Shown: positions 17,334-28,415, numbered from the stretch's first letter. The stretch: DNA of 64,000 nucleotides from Mycobacterium sp. SMC-8 (GCF_025263565.1 NZ_CP079865.1:5890001-5954000); one strand, 5' to 3'. Translations and numbers: made by a program. The notes: generated by a model not told the origin, from the sequence alone.

Positions 17334-18272
17334 CTACGGGCCGCCACCCGAACGCATCGCATCCCTCTCCATGCCGGTTAGGCGCGAGCCCAGGTCGATG
17401 TCGGTCGCCACCCCGACGAGGGCCGTCGCGACGAGCGGCGCCGGCTCTCGGTCGAGCACCACCAGCCCGATCGCTGGACCGGGGCTGTGCACGACCATCG
17501 GCCGCGCCGCGAATCCCTGCGGCACCCCCAACTGCGACAGCCACGCGGCCGAGGCGATGGTGGCGCGCCGCGAGTGCGTCAGATGCGCGAAGAGCGCGTC
17601 GACCGAGTCGGCTTCCACCGCGGGACGATAGCGGACGCCTTCGGCGGCCATGTTGGCGTCGAGGATGCGACGGTTGCGCATCGTGGTGGTCAACGCGCAC
17701 AGCTGCCGTGTGGACGCGTCCGCCCAGCTCACCTCGGCGCCGGCCATCAGTGGATCGTCGGCCGGGGCCACCAACACATACCGCTCCCGGTACATCTCGA
17801 CCGACCGCGTGCCCGGCGGCGCCTCGTCGTCGAGATAGGTCAATCCGGCGTCGATCTCGAAATCGGCGAGCCGGCGTGCGATCTCGCGCGACGACAATGC
17901 CTCGATGCGCACCGAGGCCGCCGGATTGCGGGCCAAAAACTCCGCGGTGATGAACGGACTGGCCGGCACCGCCGTCGGGATCGCCCCGAGCCGCGCCGTG
18001 ACGGTCAACCGGCCGCGCATCCGTTCGAGGTCGGCGAGCATTTCGTCGCGCTCGGCGACGATCCGCTGGGCCCAGCTGACCACCCGGCGTCCCTCTTCGG
18101 TGAAGCCCTCGAAGCGGTGTCCGCGCTGGACGATGACGACGCCCAGGTCACGTTCCAATCGACGGATCGCCACCGACAGGGTCGGCTGACTCACATGACA
18201 GCGCGCAGCCGCCCGCCCGAAGTGACGCTCGGCCGCCAGCGCCAGGAGGTACTCCAGGTGTTGCAACAGCAC
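17334..18272 (-). CDS. LysR family transcriptional regulator
   Basis: A 312-residue LysR protein. The N-terminal winged helix spans residues 1-60 (HFGRAAARCHVSQPTLSVAI contains the recognition helix), followed by the two-lobe effector domain. It is divergent from the oxidoreductase gene at 18401. The 128-bp gap holds a GATAGA/TCTATC dyad suited to LysR binding. It probably controls the fdhF-type/fdhD pair, possibly with formate or another small molecule as co-inducer; the effector is not deducible. Confidence 0.9.
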   Translation of the reverse strand: MLLQHLEYLLALAAERHFGRAAARCHVSQPTLSVAIRRLERDLGVVIVQRGHRFEGFTEEGRRVVSWAQRIVAERDEMLADLERMRGRLTVTARLGAIPTAVPASPFITAEFLARNPAASVRIEALSSREIARRLADFEIDAGLTYLDDEAPPGTRSVEMYRERYVLVAPADDPLMAGAEVSWADASTRQLCALTTTMRNRRILDANMAAEGVRYRPAVEADSVDALFAHLTHSRRATIASAAWLSQLGVPQGFAARPMVVHSPGPAIGLVVLDREPAPLVATALVGVATDIDLGSRLTGMERDAMRSGGGP

Positions 18273-18308
18273 CGCGCTCCCCTTCCGGGACCCGCCAAAC
18301 GGCAGAAC

Positions 18309-18325
18309 GATAGACAGCGTCTATC
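18309..18325. promoter_or_regulatory. Putative LysR-binding dyad
   Basis: GATAGACAGCGTCTATC has perfect 6-base arms around a 5-base centre and lies between the divergent lysR and fdhF-type genes, 37 bases from the lysR start and 76 from the other. Position and symmetry fit a LysR-type recognition site. Confidence 0.45.
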
Positions 18326-18400
18326 ACCGCATGTGAAATACCAAATGACAACCCTTCCGCACCGGCCGAGGTCCGGTGGTCCGGCGTCTAGATTGGGACC

Positions 18401-20713
18401 ATGGCCCCCGCGAAAGACGTCGACGCCGACTACGACGAGCTGGATGTGCAGGTCAGCGAGCGCAAACGCGAGGCCGCCGGCGTCAAGGCCGTGATGGTCA
18501 GCATGCAGCGCGCGCTGCAGCAGATGGGCCCCGTCCGCACGGCCGCCGCGCTGATCAGACTCAACCAGCGGCACGGGTTCGACTGCCCCGGTTGCGCGTG
18601 GCCCGAGGAGCCCGGTGGGCGCAAGTTCGCCGAATTCTGCGAGAACGGCGCCAAGGCCGTCGCCGAGGAAGCCACCAAGCGCGTGGTCACCCCCGAGTTC
18701 TTCGCCCGCCACACCATCGCCGAACTCGACGCCAAGCCCGAGTATTGGCTGTCCCAGCAGGGCCGGCTGACCCACCCGATGGTGCTGCGGCCGGGTGACG
18801 ACCGATACCGGCCCATCGAGTGGGAAGCGGCGTACCGGTTGATCGCCGACGAGCTCGGCGCCCTCGACGACCCGAACCAGGCCGTCTTCTACACCTCCGG
18901 ACGCACCAGCAACGAGGCCGCGTTCCTCTACCAGTTGTTCGTGCGCAGCTTCGGCACCAACAACCTGCCGGACTGTTCGAACATGTGCCACGAGTCCTCG
19001 GGGACCGCGCTCGTCGACGCGATCGGCATCGGCAAGGGATCGGTCACCGTCGAAGACCTGGTGCAGGCCGACCTCATCGTGATCGCCGGCCAGAACCCCG
19101 GTACCAACCATCCGCGGATGCTGTCGGTGCTGGAGAAGGCAAAGGCCAACGGCGCGAAGGTCATCGCGGTCAACCCCCTGCCCGAAGCCGGCCTAATCCG
19201 GTTCAAGGACCCGCAGAAGGTGCACGGCGTGGTCGGCGACGGGGTGCCGATCGCCGACGAATTCGTACAGATCCGCCTCGGCGGCGACATGGCGTTGTTC
19301 GCCGGTCTGGGCCGGCTGCTGTTGGAGGCTCAGGACAAGGCCGGTCCTGGAGTGCAGATCGTGGACCGCGATTTCGTCGCGGCACACACCGCGGGGTTCG
19401 CCGACTACGAGGCGCGCACCCGTGCCATCGATCTCGACACCGTACTCGAGGCGACCGGTATCGACCGCGCGCAACTCGACCGCGTCGCGGCGATGATGGC
19501 GACGTCGCGACGCATCGTGGTGTGCTGGGCGATGGGCCTGACTCAGCACAGGCATGCGGTCCCGTCGATCAGCGAGATCTGCAACCTTCTGTTGATGCGC
19601 GGCATGATCGGCAAGCCCGGCGCCGGTCTGTGCCCCGTGCGCGGCCACTCCAACGTCCAGGGTGACCGCACGATGGGGATCTGGGAGAAGGTGCCCGAGC
19701 GGTTCCTGGCCGCCCTCGACGACCGGTTCGGCATCGCCAGCCCGCGCGACCACGGCTATGACACCGTCGACGCGATCCGCGCGATGCGCGACGGCAAAGC
19801 CACGGTGTTCATGGCCATGGGAGGCAATTTTGTCTCCGCCACCCCGGACACCCCGGTCACCGAGGCCGCGTTGCGCAACTGCTCGCTGACGGTCCAGGTG
19901 TCGACGAAACTCAACCGCAGCCACCTTGTCCACGGCCGCACCGCGCTCATCCTGCCGTCGCTGGGACGCACCGACCGCGATGTACAGGCGACCGGCAAAC
20001 AGCTTGTGTCGGTAGAGGATTCGATGTCGATGGTGCACTTGTCACGCGGCAGCCTGCCCCCGCCCGGCGATCAGGTGCGCAGCGAGGTCGCGATCATCTG
20101 CCAATTGGCCCGCACGGTGTTCGGCCCCGGCCACCCCGTGCCCTGGGAGACGTTCAACGCCGACTACGACACCATCCGGGACGCGATCGCGGAGGTGGTC
20201 CCCGGATGCGAGGACTACAACCGCAAGGTGCGTGCTCCCGACGGGTTCCAGCTGCCGCATCCGCCGCGAGATTCCCGCGAATTTCACACTGCGACAGGAA
20301 AAGCCAACTTCACGGCATATCCGCTCGAGTGGGTGCCGGTGCCCGACGGCCGACTGGTGCTGCAGACGCTGCGCAGCCACGACCAGTACAACACCACCAT
20401 CTACGGGCTCGACGACCGCTACCGGGGCGTCAAGGGCGGCCGGCGGGTGGTGTTCGTCAACCCCGCCGACCTGGACAGGTTCGGGCTGTCCGACGGCGAC
20501 CGCGTCGACCTGATCTCCGAATTCCCCGCTGCCGACGGTCAGGTGCAGGAGCGATGCGCGAAGGACTTCCGCGTCATCGCGTACCCGACGCCGGAGGGCA
20601 ACGCCGCCGCCTACTACCCGGAGACGAATCCGCTTGTGCCGCTGGACCATACCGCCGCAAAGTCGAACACGCCGGTGTCCAAGGCCGTTGTGATCAGGAT
20701 GGAGCGCAGCTGA
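18401..20713 (+). CDS. FdhF/YdeP family molybdopterin oxidoreductase
   Basis: A 770-residue member of the molybdopterin oxidoreductase superfamily, close in length to YdeP-type formate dehydrogenase-like proteins. The N-terminal motif FDCPGCAWPEEPG is near residue 60, and DCSNMCHESSG near 190 belongs to the cofactor-binding domain. The C-terminal molydopterin-dinucleotide domain has LQTLRSHDQYNTTIYG near residue 648. No signal peptide is seen, so it is cytoplasmic. The fdhD gene starts directly after its stop, which supports a formate dehydrogenase-like, FdhD-matured enzyme; the physiological substrate remains uncertain. Confidence 0.88.
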   Translation: MAPAKDVDADYDELDVQVSERKREAAGVKAVMVSMQRALQQMGPVRTAAALIRLNQRHGFDCPGCAWPEEPGGRKFAEFCENGAKAVAEEATKRVVTPEFFARHTIAELDAKPEYWLSQQGRLTHPMVLRPGDDRYRPIEWEAAYRLIADELGALDDPNQAVFYTSGRTSNEAAFLYQLFVRSFGTNNLPDCSNMCHESSGTALVDAIGIGKGSVTVEDLVQADLIVIAGQNPGTNHPRMLSVLEKAKANGAKVIAVNPLPEAGLIRFKDPQKVHGVVGDGVPIADEFVQIRLGGDMALFAGLGRLLLEAQDKAGPGVQIVDRDFVAAHTAGFADYEARTRAIDLDTVLEATGIDRAQLDRVAAMMATSRRIVVCWAMGLTQHRHAVPSISEICNLLLMRGMIGKPGAGLCPVRGHSNVQGDRTMGIWEKVPERFLAALDDRFGIASPRDHGYDTVDAIRAMRDGKATVFMAMGGNFVSATPDTPVTEAALRNCSLTVQVSTKLNRSHLVHGRTALILPSLGRTDRDVQATGKQLVSVEDSMSMVHLSRGSLPPPGDQVRSEVAIICQLARTVFGPGHPVPWETFNADYDTIRDAIAEVVPGCEDYNRKVRAPDGFQLPHPPRDSREFHTATGKANFTAYPLEWVPVPDGRLVLQTLRSHDQYNTTIYGLDDRYRGVKGGRRVVFVNPADLDRFGLSDGDRVDLISEFPAADGQVQERCAKDFRVIAYPTPEGNAAAYYPETNPLVPLDHTAAKSNTPVSKAVVIRMERS

Positions 20714-21592
20714 ATGGGCCGGGTGACCGCGCGCCGCCGGGTGCATCACGTGACGACCGAGGACGCCGTCGCGCGACCGGACACCCTGGTCGTCGAGGAA
20801 CCGTTGGAGATTCGGGTCGACGGCAAGCCGATCACCGTCACGATGCGCACCCCGGGCTCGGACGTCGAACTGGCACAGGGTTTCCTGCTCACCGAGGGCA
20901 TCGTGCGGGGCCGCGAGGACATCATGTCGGTGCGCTACTGCAGGGGCGCGACCGCCCCCGCCCCCGTCCCCGAATCGCTTCGCTCCAGCCTGCCGGACGA
21001 CGGTTCGGGGCTTTCACAGAACACCTACAACGTCCTGGATGTGACGCTGGCCGACGGTGTCCCGCCGCCTGATGTGGATCCCACGCGGAACTTCTACACG
21101 ACGTCGTCGTGTGGGGTCTGCGGCAAGGCATCGCTGGACGCCGTGCGGTTGATCAGCAGACACGCCCCCGGCGACGACCCGGCGACGGTCACCGCCGAAA
21201 CGCTGTCGGCGATGCCCGACAAGCTGCGCGGGGAACAGAAGGTGTTCGCCGCCACCGGAGGACTGCACGGTGCGGCGCTCTTCGGCACCGACGGTTCCCT
21301 ACTCGTGGTCCGTGAGGACATCGGCCGGCACAACGCCGTCGACAAGGTGGTGGGGTGGGCACTGGAGAACCGGCGGATCCCGCTCGGCGACACCGTACTG
21401 CTGGTCAGCGGCCGCGCGTCGTTCGAATTGACCCAGAAAGCGGTGATGGCCGGCATTCCGGTGCTCGCCGCGGTGTCGGCCCCGTCGTCGCTGGCGGTCG
21501 ATCTGGCCGCCCAATCGGGTGTCACGCTGGTGGCCTTCCTGCGCGGTGATTCGATGAACGTCTACACCCGCCCCGACCGCGTGCTCAGCTGA
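20714..21592 (+). CDS. fdhD: FdhD, formate dehydrogenase accessory sulfurtransferase
   Basis: A 292-residue FdhD. The conserved CxxC is in [10 protein letters not shown] near residue 135, and the later motifs [18 protein letters not shown] (near 198) and [20 protein letters not shown] match the family. FdhD moves sulfur from a cysteine desulfurase to the molybdenum cofactor of formate dehydrogenase. The ATG abuts the stop of the preceding oxidoreductase, so the two are co-expressed and probably act together. Confidence 0.94.
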   Translation: MGRVTARRRVHHVTTEDAVARPDTLVVEEPLEIRVDGKPITVTMRTPGSDVELAQGFLLTEGIVRGREDIMSVRYCRGATAPAPVPESLRSSLPDDGSGLSQNTYNVLDVTLADGVPPPDVDPTRNFYTTSSCGVCGKASLDAVRLISRHAPGDDPATVTAETLSAMPDKLRGEQKVFAATGGLHGAALFGTDGSLLVVREDIGRHNAVDKVVGWALENRRIPLGDTVLLVSGRASFELTQKAVMAGIPVLAAVSAPSSLAVDLAAQSGVTLVAFLRGDSMNVYTRPDRVLS

Positions 21593-21670
21593 GCGGCCTT
21601 TGCGCGATCTCCACGATTTCTCCACACACGCTCCAAGCACACGGGTCGGGTCGGCGGCGAGCATCGACAC

Positions 21671-22981
21671 ATGTCGCAGATCCTCATCGCATCCTGCCCG
21701 CCGGTCGGACACATCTCGCCGCTGCTGAACGTCGCACGCGGACTCGCCGCCCGCGGTGACCGCGTCTCCGTGCTGACCAGCTCCCGCCATGCCGACAAGA
21801 TCCGAGCTGTCGGCGCGGATCCCGTGCCGCTGCCCTACGCCGCCGACTACGATGATTCTTCGTTCGACGCCGACCTGCCGGGACGCGCGCAGACGTCCGG
21901 CTTGGCACGGCTCAACTTCGACATCGAGCACATCTTCGTGCGGCCTATGCCCGTTCAGTTCGGAGCGCTCAAAGAAGTGTCGGCGAGCCACCACTACGAC
22001 GCCGTCATCGCCGACGCGTTGTTTCTCGGTGTACTGCCACTGCTCCTCGGCGATCGCGGCGCCCGCCCGCCGATCCTGTCCTACTCCACCACACCGCTGT
22101 TTTTGACTAGCCGCGACACCACACCGGCGGGGCCGGGGATAGCGCCGATGCGCGGCGTGGTCGGCAGGCTGCGCAACCGCGCCCTGACACTGGCCACGCA
22201 ACGGGCCGGATTGCGCCCGGCGCACCGGGCCGCCGAACGGATGCTCGCCGCGATGGGCGTACCGAAGCTGCCGGTGTTCGTCTTGGACTCCGCCGTACTG
22301 GCCGACCGGGTGATCGTCCCGACCATCCCCGAATTCGAGTACCGGCGCAGCGATCTTCCCCCGCATGTCCGATTCGTCGGCGCTGTCAGTCCACCGCCTG
22401 CCGACGACTTCGTCGCGCCGCCCTGGTGGCATGAGCTCGACAGCAGCAGGCCCGTCGTGCATGTCACCCAGGGCACGGTCGACAATGCCGACCTGCGCCG
22501 ACTGGTCGAACCGACCATCGAGGCGCTGGCGGCGGAGAACGTCACCCTCGTCGTCACCACCGGCGGCCGCCCGCTCTCCGAGATCCGAACATCGTTGCCC
22601 GCCAACACTTTCGCCGCCGAATACCTACCCCATGAGGTCCTGCTGCCCCGAGTCGACGTCATGGTCACCAACGGCGGTTACGGCGCCGTGCAACGCGCAC
22701 TGGCCGCCGGAGTGCCCATGGTCGTCGCCGGCCGGACCGAGGACAAGCCCGAGGTGGCGGCCCGGGTACGGCACTTCGGCGTCGGGGTCGATCTGCGGAC
22801 CGCCACACCGACTTCGCACACCGTCCGCCGTGCCGTGCGGCAGGTGCTCCACGATGCGGCCTATCGCGCCCAAGCTCGTCGGCTGCAGTGCGCATATGCG
22901 GGCCGCGACAGCATCGCCGCCATCGCCGCGCTGGTCGACGAGGTGGTCGCCGAGTGGGCACCACCTCTGCAGTCGACCTAG
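21671..22981 (+). CDS. Glycosyltransferase, GT1/UGT-like (MGT family)
   Basis: A 436-residue GT-B-fold enzyme. The N-terminal acceptor-domain motif PPVGHISPLLNVARGLAARG is at residues 10-29. The C-terminal nucleotide-sugar domain has VHVTQGTVDN (near 265), EYLPHEVLLPRVDVMVTNGG (near 318) and the following GxxxxxxALAAGVPMVV. Such enzymes glycosylate lipids, macrolides or small hydrophobic acceptors; no biosynthetic cluster lies next to it, so the acceptor is unknown. It ends against the clpX terminator. Confidence 0.85.
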   Translation: MSQILIASCPPVGHISPLLNVARGLAARGDRVSVLTSSRHADKIRAVGADPVPLPYAADYDDSSFDADLPGRAQTSGLARLNFDIEHIFVRPMPVQFGALKEVSASHHYDAVIADALFLGVLPLLLGDRGARPPILSYSTTPLFLTSRDTTPAGPGIAPMRGVVGRLRNRALTLATQRAGLRPAHRAAERMLAAMGVPKLPVFVLDSAVLADRVIVPTIPEFEYRRSDLPPHVRFVGAVSPPPADDFVAPPWWHELDSSRPVVHVTQGTVDNADLRRLVEPTIEALAAENVTLVVTTGGRPLSEIRTSLPANTFAAEYLPHEVLLPRVDVMVTNGGYGAVQRALAAGVPMVVAGRTEDKPEVAARVRHFGVGVDLRTATPTSHTVRRAVRQVLHDAAYRAQARRLQCAYAGRDSIAAIAALVDEVVAEWAPPLQST

Positions 22982-23014
22982 GCGGAGGGGGCGGCGCACC
23001 CCACGTGGTGAAAA

Positions 23015-23059
23015 TGCGTTGAGGGCCGTCAGTCGCGATGACTGACGGCCCTCAACGCA
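23015..23059 (-). terminator. Intrinsic terminator between glycosyltransferase and clpX
   Basis: Perfect 20-bp arms (23015-23034 and 23040-23059) surround a 5-base loop. On the minus strand the stem is followed by UUUU (bases 23014-23011), so it is a classic terminator for clpX, 16 bases after its stop. On the plus strand it can also stop the glycosyltransferase transcript. Confidence 0.85.
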
Positions 23060-23074
23060 ATCTCAACAGGGACT

Positions 23075-24355
<1,281 letters not shown>

Positions 24356-24420
24356 GGTGCTGGGGTCCTACTTCCTTCGCCGTCGATATCCAGTCGTTTC
24401 GGTGCGGGGCACCGGGACCG

Positions 24421-24450
24421 CTTGTGTAGCCCCGACTTGTGTAGCCCCGA
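24421..24450. repeat. Exact 15-bp tandem duplication upstream of clpX
   Basis: CTTGTGTAGCCCCGA occurs twice in direct succession, 66-95 bases upstream of the clpX start codon. It may be a simple slippage duplication or paired regulator sites. The surrounding 24356-24696 otherwise shows no gene and presumably holds the clpX promoter. Confidence 0.55.
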
Positions 24451-24696
24451 CGCTACCCGCTGTTTCCGCCGCTGTGCGACCGATAAAGCCGAATAGCGTC
24501 GGTGGTATTCACGTGTAGTTGCGTCAACATATCGCCTGACCCGCCCGCGATGGTCGCGTAACGCACCACCGTGTCTCTGGCGTGTCGCCGCCGTTACCCG
24601 ACCGAGAGTACCTGCCTGGGCAGGGTGTAACCGGTCGACCTCTTGACCTGCTCATCGGACGTGCGGTGGCGGGGTGGGAATCCTCGGCGCGACCGG

Positions 24697-24916
24697 ACGG
24701 TGCTGGTCAGCGACGGCGGGCCGGCCACCGAACTCGAAGCGCGCGGCCACGACCTGTCGCACGGTCTGCGGTCGGCGCGGTTGCTGGTGGACGCGCCCGA
24801 GGAGATCGTCGCGGTGCCTGCGGCGTATTTCGCCGCGCCCGCGACGCACACGGTGCGGCTGCTGCCGGGTCGGCCCGGCGGAGATCAGCCGGATTGCCGG
24901 CGAGCTGAGCGCCTAG
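24697..24916 (+). pseudogene. Remnant of homocysteine S-methyltransferase
   Basis: Bases 24697-24840 encode RTVLVSDGGPATELEARG and ARLLVDAPEEIVAVPAAYF, which match the N-terminus of MmuM-type homocysteine S-methyltransferases. In another frame, 24854-24916 encodes CCRVGPAEISRIAGELSA and a stop, which matches the C-terminal zinc-cysteine pair (CC) and tail of the same family. The roughly 200 residues between are missing and the two ends are out of frame, so an internal deletion has destroyed the gene. Its TAG stop is part of the CTAG where the IS1182-family element inserted. M. tuberculosis has mmuM (Rv2458) at this place. Confidence 0.75.
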
Positions 24917-26686
24917 GAGTCTGCTGAATTAATCCGGCGTGGTGGCGGGGTTTGTGGCTGGGTTCTCGAGATGATTAATGGATGCAGGGGCATTCTGAGG
25001 ATCAGCGTGAGCTGTTGGATGCGGAGTCGGTTGCCGGGCATCTGCTGAAGTCCGACAGCATGTTTGTATTCCTGGCCGAACACCGCCACGAGTTGTTTCC
25101 CGAGGCGATGTTCGCTGATCTTTTCCCGTCGCGGCGGGGGCGTCCGAGCGTGCCGGCCGAGGTGATGGCCTCGGTGATCACCTTGCAGGCCCTGCACGGG
25201 CTCTCTGATAGCGAGACCGTGGACGCGGTCACCTTCGATCTGCGCTGGAAAGCCGCGTGCGGGTTGGCGGTGACCGCGCCGGCGTTTCACTCGACCACGC
25301 TGACCTATTGGCGGCGCCGGCTGGCGGCCTCGCAGGCGCCGGACCGGATCTTTGAGGCGGTCAAGGCCGTCGTGGCGCAGACCGGTGTGTTGGCCAAAAA
25401 GACGCGGCGAGCGTTGGACTCCACCGTGCTCGATGATGCGGTGTCCACCCAGGACACCGTAACCCAGCTGATCGCTGCGATCCGCCGGGTCGGGCGCGAA
25501 GTCCCAGGGGCCGGCGAGGTGATCACCACTTACTGCACCGCCCACGATTACAGCGATCCGGGTAAACCGGCGATCGCCTGGAACGACAGAACCGCCCGCG
25601 ACCAGCTTGTCGACGCCTTGGTCGGCGATGCGCACCGGCTGCTGGGGCATCTGCCCGACCAGGAACTGGGCCCGCGCGCCGCTGAGGCGGTGTCGTTGTT
25701 GGCGCTGGTCGCCGGCCAGGACGTCGAACCGGTCGAGGGTTCTGATGGCACCGACGGGCAGTGGCGCATCGCGCAGAAGGTGGCCGGTGATCGGGTGATC
25801 TCTACCGTGGATCCCGAAGCCCGCCATGCCCATAAGACGGTGCATCGCCGCCAGGACGGATACAAGGCCCACATCGCGGTCGAACCTGATACCGGGATCA
25901 TCACCGACTGCGCGCTGACCAAGGCAAGCGGACAAGACAATCACGAAGCCGTCATCGGACTGGCGCTGCTGGCACACGAGACGACGGCGGTGCGGGTGCT
26001 CGGCGATTCGGCCTACGGCACCGGTCAGGCACGGGCGACGCTGGCCGAGCTCAAGCATGTCGCCGTGATCAAACCGCTCCCGCTGAGAACCCCGGTCCCG
26101 GGTGGGTTCACCAGCGATGACTTCACCATCGATTTCGCGGCCCGTACCGTGACGTGTCCGGCCGAGCACACCATCCCCATCGGGCCTAGCGGTGGAGCCG
26201 CATTCGAAAAGCATTGCCGGTCATGCGCTTTGAGGCACCTGTGCACCACCGCAGTGCGTGGGCGAAAGCTCACCATCAGCGAACACGAACCGCACCTACG
26301 TGCCGCCCGGGCCATCGCGCGCACACCCGAATGGCAGGCCGAGTACCGCCAACACCGCCCCATGGTGGAACGCTCGATCGCCTGGTTGACCCGCGGCAAC
26401 CGCAAAGTCCGCTACCGCGGCGTCAGCAAGAACAACCACTGGCTGCACCACCGCGCCGCCGCATTGAACCTGCGCCGCCTGATCAGCATGGGCCTGACCC
26501 ACACCGGCACCACCTGGGCCATCGCCTAAGCCCAGACATCCCGGCGGCCTTGCGGCGCGAACATCGGATTGCCACGCCCCAAACGGCGGGGCAATCCCGA
26601 ATCTGTCGGCCTGCCTGTGACTTCACACACGCGCCGACGAGCGCTTGAGACGCCCCGCCCCATCAACCCACTAATTCAGCAGACTC
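24917..26686 (+). mobile_element. IS1182-family insertion sequence, copy A
   Basis: The element is 1770 bp. Both ends carry the exact 15-bp inverted repeat GAGTCTGCTGAATTA, and CTAG is directly repeated at 24913-24916 and 26687-26690. One transposase gene fills it. An inverted copy of the same length lies at 53483-55252. Neither copy disrupts a frame, because CTAG contains the stop codon of the neighbouring gene or remnant. Confidence 0.93.
24982..26529 (+). CDS. IS1182-family transposase (copy A)
   Basis: A 515-residue DDE transposase. The N-terminal DUF772-like domain (residues about 20-115, including RRGRPSVPAEVMASVITLQ) is followed by a DDE domain with LDSTVLDDAV near residue 145, TDCALTKASGQDNHEAV near 305, LGDSAYGTG near 338 and the terminal glutamate region QHRPMVERSIAWLTRGNRK near 460. 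A four-cysteine segment (CRSCALRHLC) lies near 411. It is intact and the protein is identical to copy B, which suggests recent movement. Confidence 0.93.
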   Translation: MQGHSEDQRELLDAESVAGHLLKSDSMFVFLAEHRHELFPEAMFADLFPSRRGRPSVPAEVMASVITLQALHGLSDSETVDAVTFDLRWKAACGLAVTAPAFHSTTLTYWRRRLAASQAPDRIFEAVKAVVAQTGVLAKKTRRALDSTVLDDAVSTQDTVTQLIAAIRRVGREVPGAGEVITTYCTAHDYSDPGKPAIAWNDRTARDQLVDALVGDAHRLLGHLPDQELGPRAAEAVSLLALVAGQDVEPVEGSDGTDGQWRIAQKVAGDRVISTVDPEARHAHKTVHRRQDGYKAHIAVEPDTGIITDCALTKASGQDNHEAVIGLALLAHETTAVRVLGDSAYGTGQARATLAELKHVAVIKPLPLRTPVPGGFTSDDFTIDFAARTVTCPAEHTIPIGPSGGAAFEKHCRSCALRHLCTTAVRGRKLTISEHEPHLRAARAIARTPEWQAEYRQHRPMVERSIAWLTRGNRKVRYRGVSKNNHWLHHRAAALNLRRLISMGLTHTGTTWAIA

Positions 26687-26693
26687 CTAGGTG

Positions 26694-26996
26694 TCAGCGG
26701 GGTCCGGGCCCCAGCGGACCCGGGCCCACCGGTCCCGGCCCGACCGGACCGGGACCCACCGGACCGACCACGCCGCCAACCCCGATCGGACCCGCGGGGC
26801 CGATCACCGGGTTCGGCGGGTTGACGTACACGTTGACCGCGATGCAAGTCGCGGTGGCGGCGTCCCAGTAGGTCCCGGCCGGGCACACCGGTTCCTGGGC
26901 CTGTGCGACCACGGCCGTCGCGGTCTGGATCAGCAGCCCCGCGGCCGCCGCCACGAACGCGACCACCGCCGCGCCCGACTTGATTCGCTCCGACAT
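26694..26996 (-). CDS. Small secreted protein with Gly-Pro repeat tail
   Basis: A 100-residue protein. AAGGAG lies 5 bases before the ATG at 26996, which decides the start. A signal peptide is clear (residues 1 to about 33, cleavage after AQA). The middle contains two cysteines in EPVCPAGTYWDAATATCIA, and the tail repeats GPVGPGPVGPGPLGPGP like a short collagen-type stretch. It is presumably exported to the cell wall; function unknown. Its stop codon is 4 bases from the CTAG repeat of IS1182 copy A, so the gene is intact. Confidence 0.75.
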   Translation of the reverse strand: MSERIKSGAAVVAFVAAAAGLLIQTATAVVAQAQEPVCPAGTYWDAATATCIAVNVYVNPPNPVIGPAGPIGVGGVVGPVGPGPVGPGPVGPGPLGPGPR

Positions 26997-27158
26997 GGGC
27001 ACTCCTTGGATCAGGACGCGGTCGCACGATGCGTTTACGTCTGCGTTGATAATCAGCCTGACACGAGCGGACGTTACGGCGGTGCCTTTCCGGTGAACGG
27101 CCTGCGGGCCCACCGCTCAGCCCCGCGGTGAGACCGTGACCCGACGTACCCTGCGGGC

Positions 27159-27602
27159 ATGACCTCGCTTCAGGACGCGTTCGCACTCGCCCGGGACGAC
27201 AGCGGCCTGGCGGTGGTGGCGACGGTGCGCGCGGACCAGACGATCCAGGCCTCCCTGATCAACGCCGGACCGCTGCCGCATCCCGCGACCGGCGAGCCGG
27301 TCCTCGGATTCGTCACCTACGGGCGCGTGAAACTGATGAACCTGCGGTCGCGGCCGCAGATCGCGGTCACGTTCCGCCGCGGTTGGCACTGGGCCACCGT
27401 CGAGGGCACGGCCGAACTGGCCGGCCCGGACGATCCGCAGCCGTGGCTCGGTAGCGGCGACACCCTTCCGCGGCTGCTGCGGGACATCTTCACTGCTGCG
27501 GGCGGAACCCACGACGACTGGGACACCTACGACCGCACGATGCGCGAGCAGCGCCGCACGGCCGTGCTTGTCACCCCGACCAGGATCTACGGCAACGGGT
27601 GA
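27159..27602 (+). CDS. PPOX-class (F420-dependent) oxidoreductase
   Basis: A 147-residue split-beta-barrel flavin/F420-binding protein of the pyridoxamine phosphate oxidase-like superfamily, common in mycobacteria. Recognisable segments are LAVVATVRADQTIQASLINA (residues 17-36), LMNLRSRPQIAVTFRRG (near 60) and WATVEGTAELAG. Substrate unknown; family members reduce F420 substrates or bind biliverdin or heme. It stands alone, convergent with clpP2. Confidence 0.82.
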   Translation: MTSLQDAFALARDDSGLAVVATVRADQTIQASLINAGPLPHPATGEPVLGFVTYGRVKLMNLRSRPQIAVTFRRGWHWATVEGTAELAGPDDPQPWLGSGDTLPRLLRDIFTAAGGTHDDWDTYDRTMREQRRTAVLVTPTRIYGNG

Positions 27603-27743
27603 GAAGGACGACACGTGCGGCGCCCGCACGGACATTGCGCGTCACACGCTGATCAGCGCGGGCAGAAACGCCGCAGCGCGTAGCGCGCCACCCCTTTCGA
27701 GGCCCGCACCACGCGCTGCGAACAGGTAGTACCCGCGGAACGC

Positions 27744-28415
27744 TCAGCCCTTCTGGGCCGACAGCTTGCGGTACTCCAGCACCGTGTCGATGATCCCGTA
27801 ATCCTTGGCCGCCTCCGCGGTCAGGATCTTGTCGCGGTCGGTGTCCTTGCGGATCACGTCGGCGGGCTTGCCGGTGTGACGCGAAAGGGTCTCCTCCATC
27901 AAAGTCCGCATCCGCTCGATCTCGGCGGCCTGGATCTCCAGGTCGGAGAACTGGCCCTGGATCACCCCACCGAGAGCGGGCTGGTGGATCAGCACCCGCG
28001 CGTTGGGCAGCGCCATCCGCTTGCCCGGGGTGCCGGCGGCCAGCAGCACCGCCGCCGCGGACGCGGCCTGGCCCAGGCACACCGTCTGGATGTCGGCACG
28101 CACGTACTGCATGGTGTCGTAGATCGCCATCAGGCTGGTGAAGGAACCGCCGGGCGAGTTGATGTACATGGTGATGTCGCGGTCGGGATCCAGCGACTCC
28201 AGGACCAGCAGCTGGGCCATGATGTCGTTGGCCGAGGCGTCGTCGACCTGCACGCCGAGGAAGATGATGCGTTCCTCGAACAGCTTGTTGTACGGGTTGG
28301 ACTCCTTGACGCCGAAGCTCGAGTGCTCGATGAACGACGGCAGGATGTAGCGGGCCTGCGGTTGCACGCGTGGGTCCAGGGCGGGGTGGATAGACGAAGG
28401 GGTGTTGTCGGTCAT
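27744..28415 (-). CDS. clpP2: ATP-dependent Clp protease proteolytic subunit ClpP2
   Basis: A 223-residue ClpP. The catalytic serine is in [14 protein letters not shown] (near residue 122), the histidine in [10 protein letters not shown] (near 147), and the aspartate in the helix after TDRDKILT. With ClpP1 it forms the mixed tetradecamer essential in mycobacteria, served by ClpX and ClpC1. The start overlaps the clpP1 stop (ATGA), so the two are co-translated. Confidence 0.96.
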   Translation of the reverse strand: MTDNTPSSIHPALDPRVQPQARYILPSFIEHSSFGVKESNPYNKLFEERIIFLGVQVDDASANDIMAQLLVLESLDPDRDITMYINSPGGSFTSLMAIYDTMQYVRADIQTVCLGQAASAAAVLLAAGTPGKRMALPNARVLIHQPALGGVIQGQFSDLEIQAAEIERMRTLMEETLSRHTGKPADVIRKDTDRDKILTAEAAKDYGIIDTVLEYRKLSAQKG

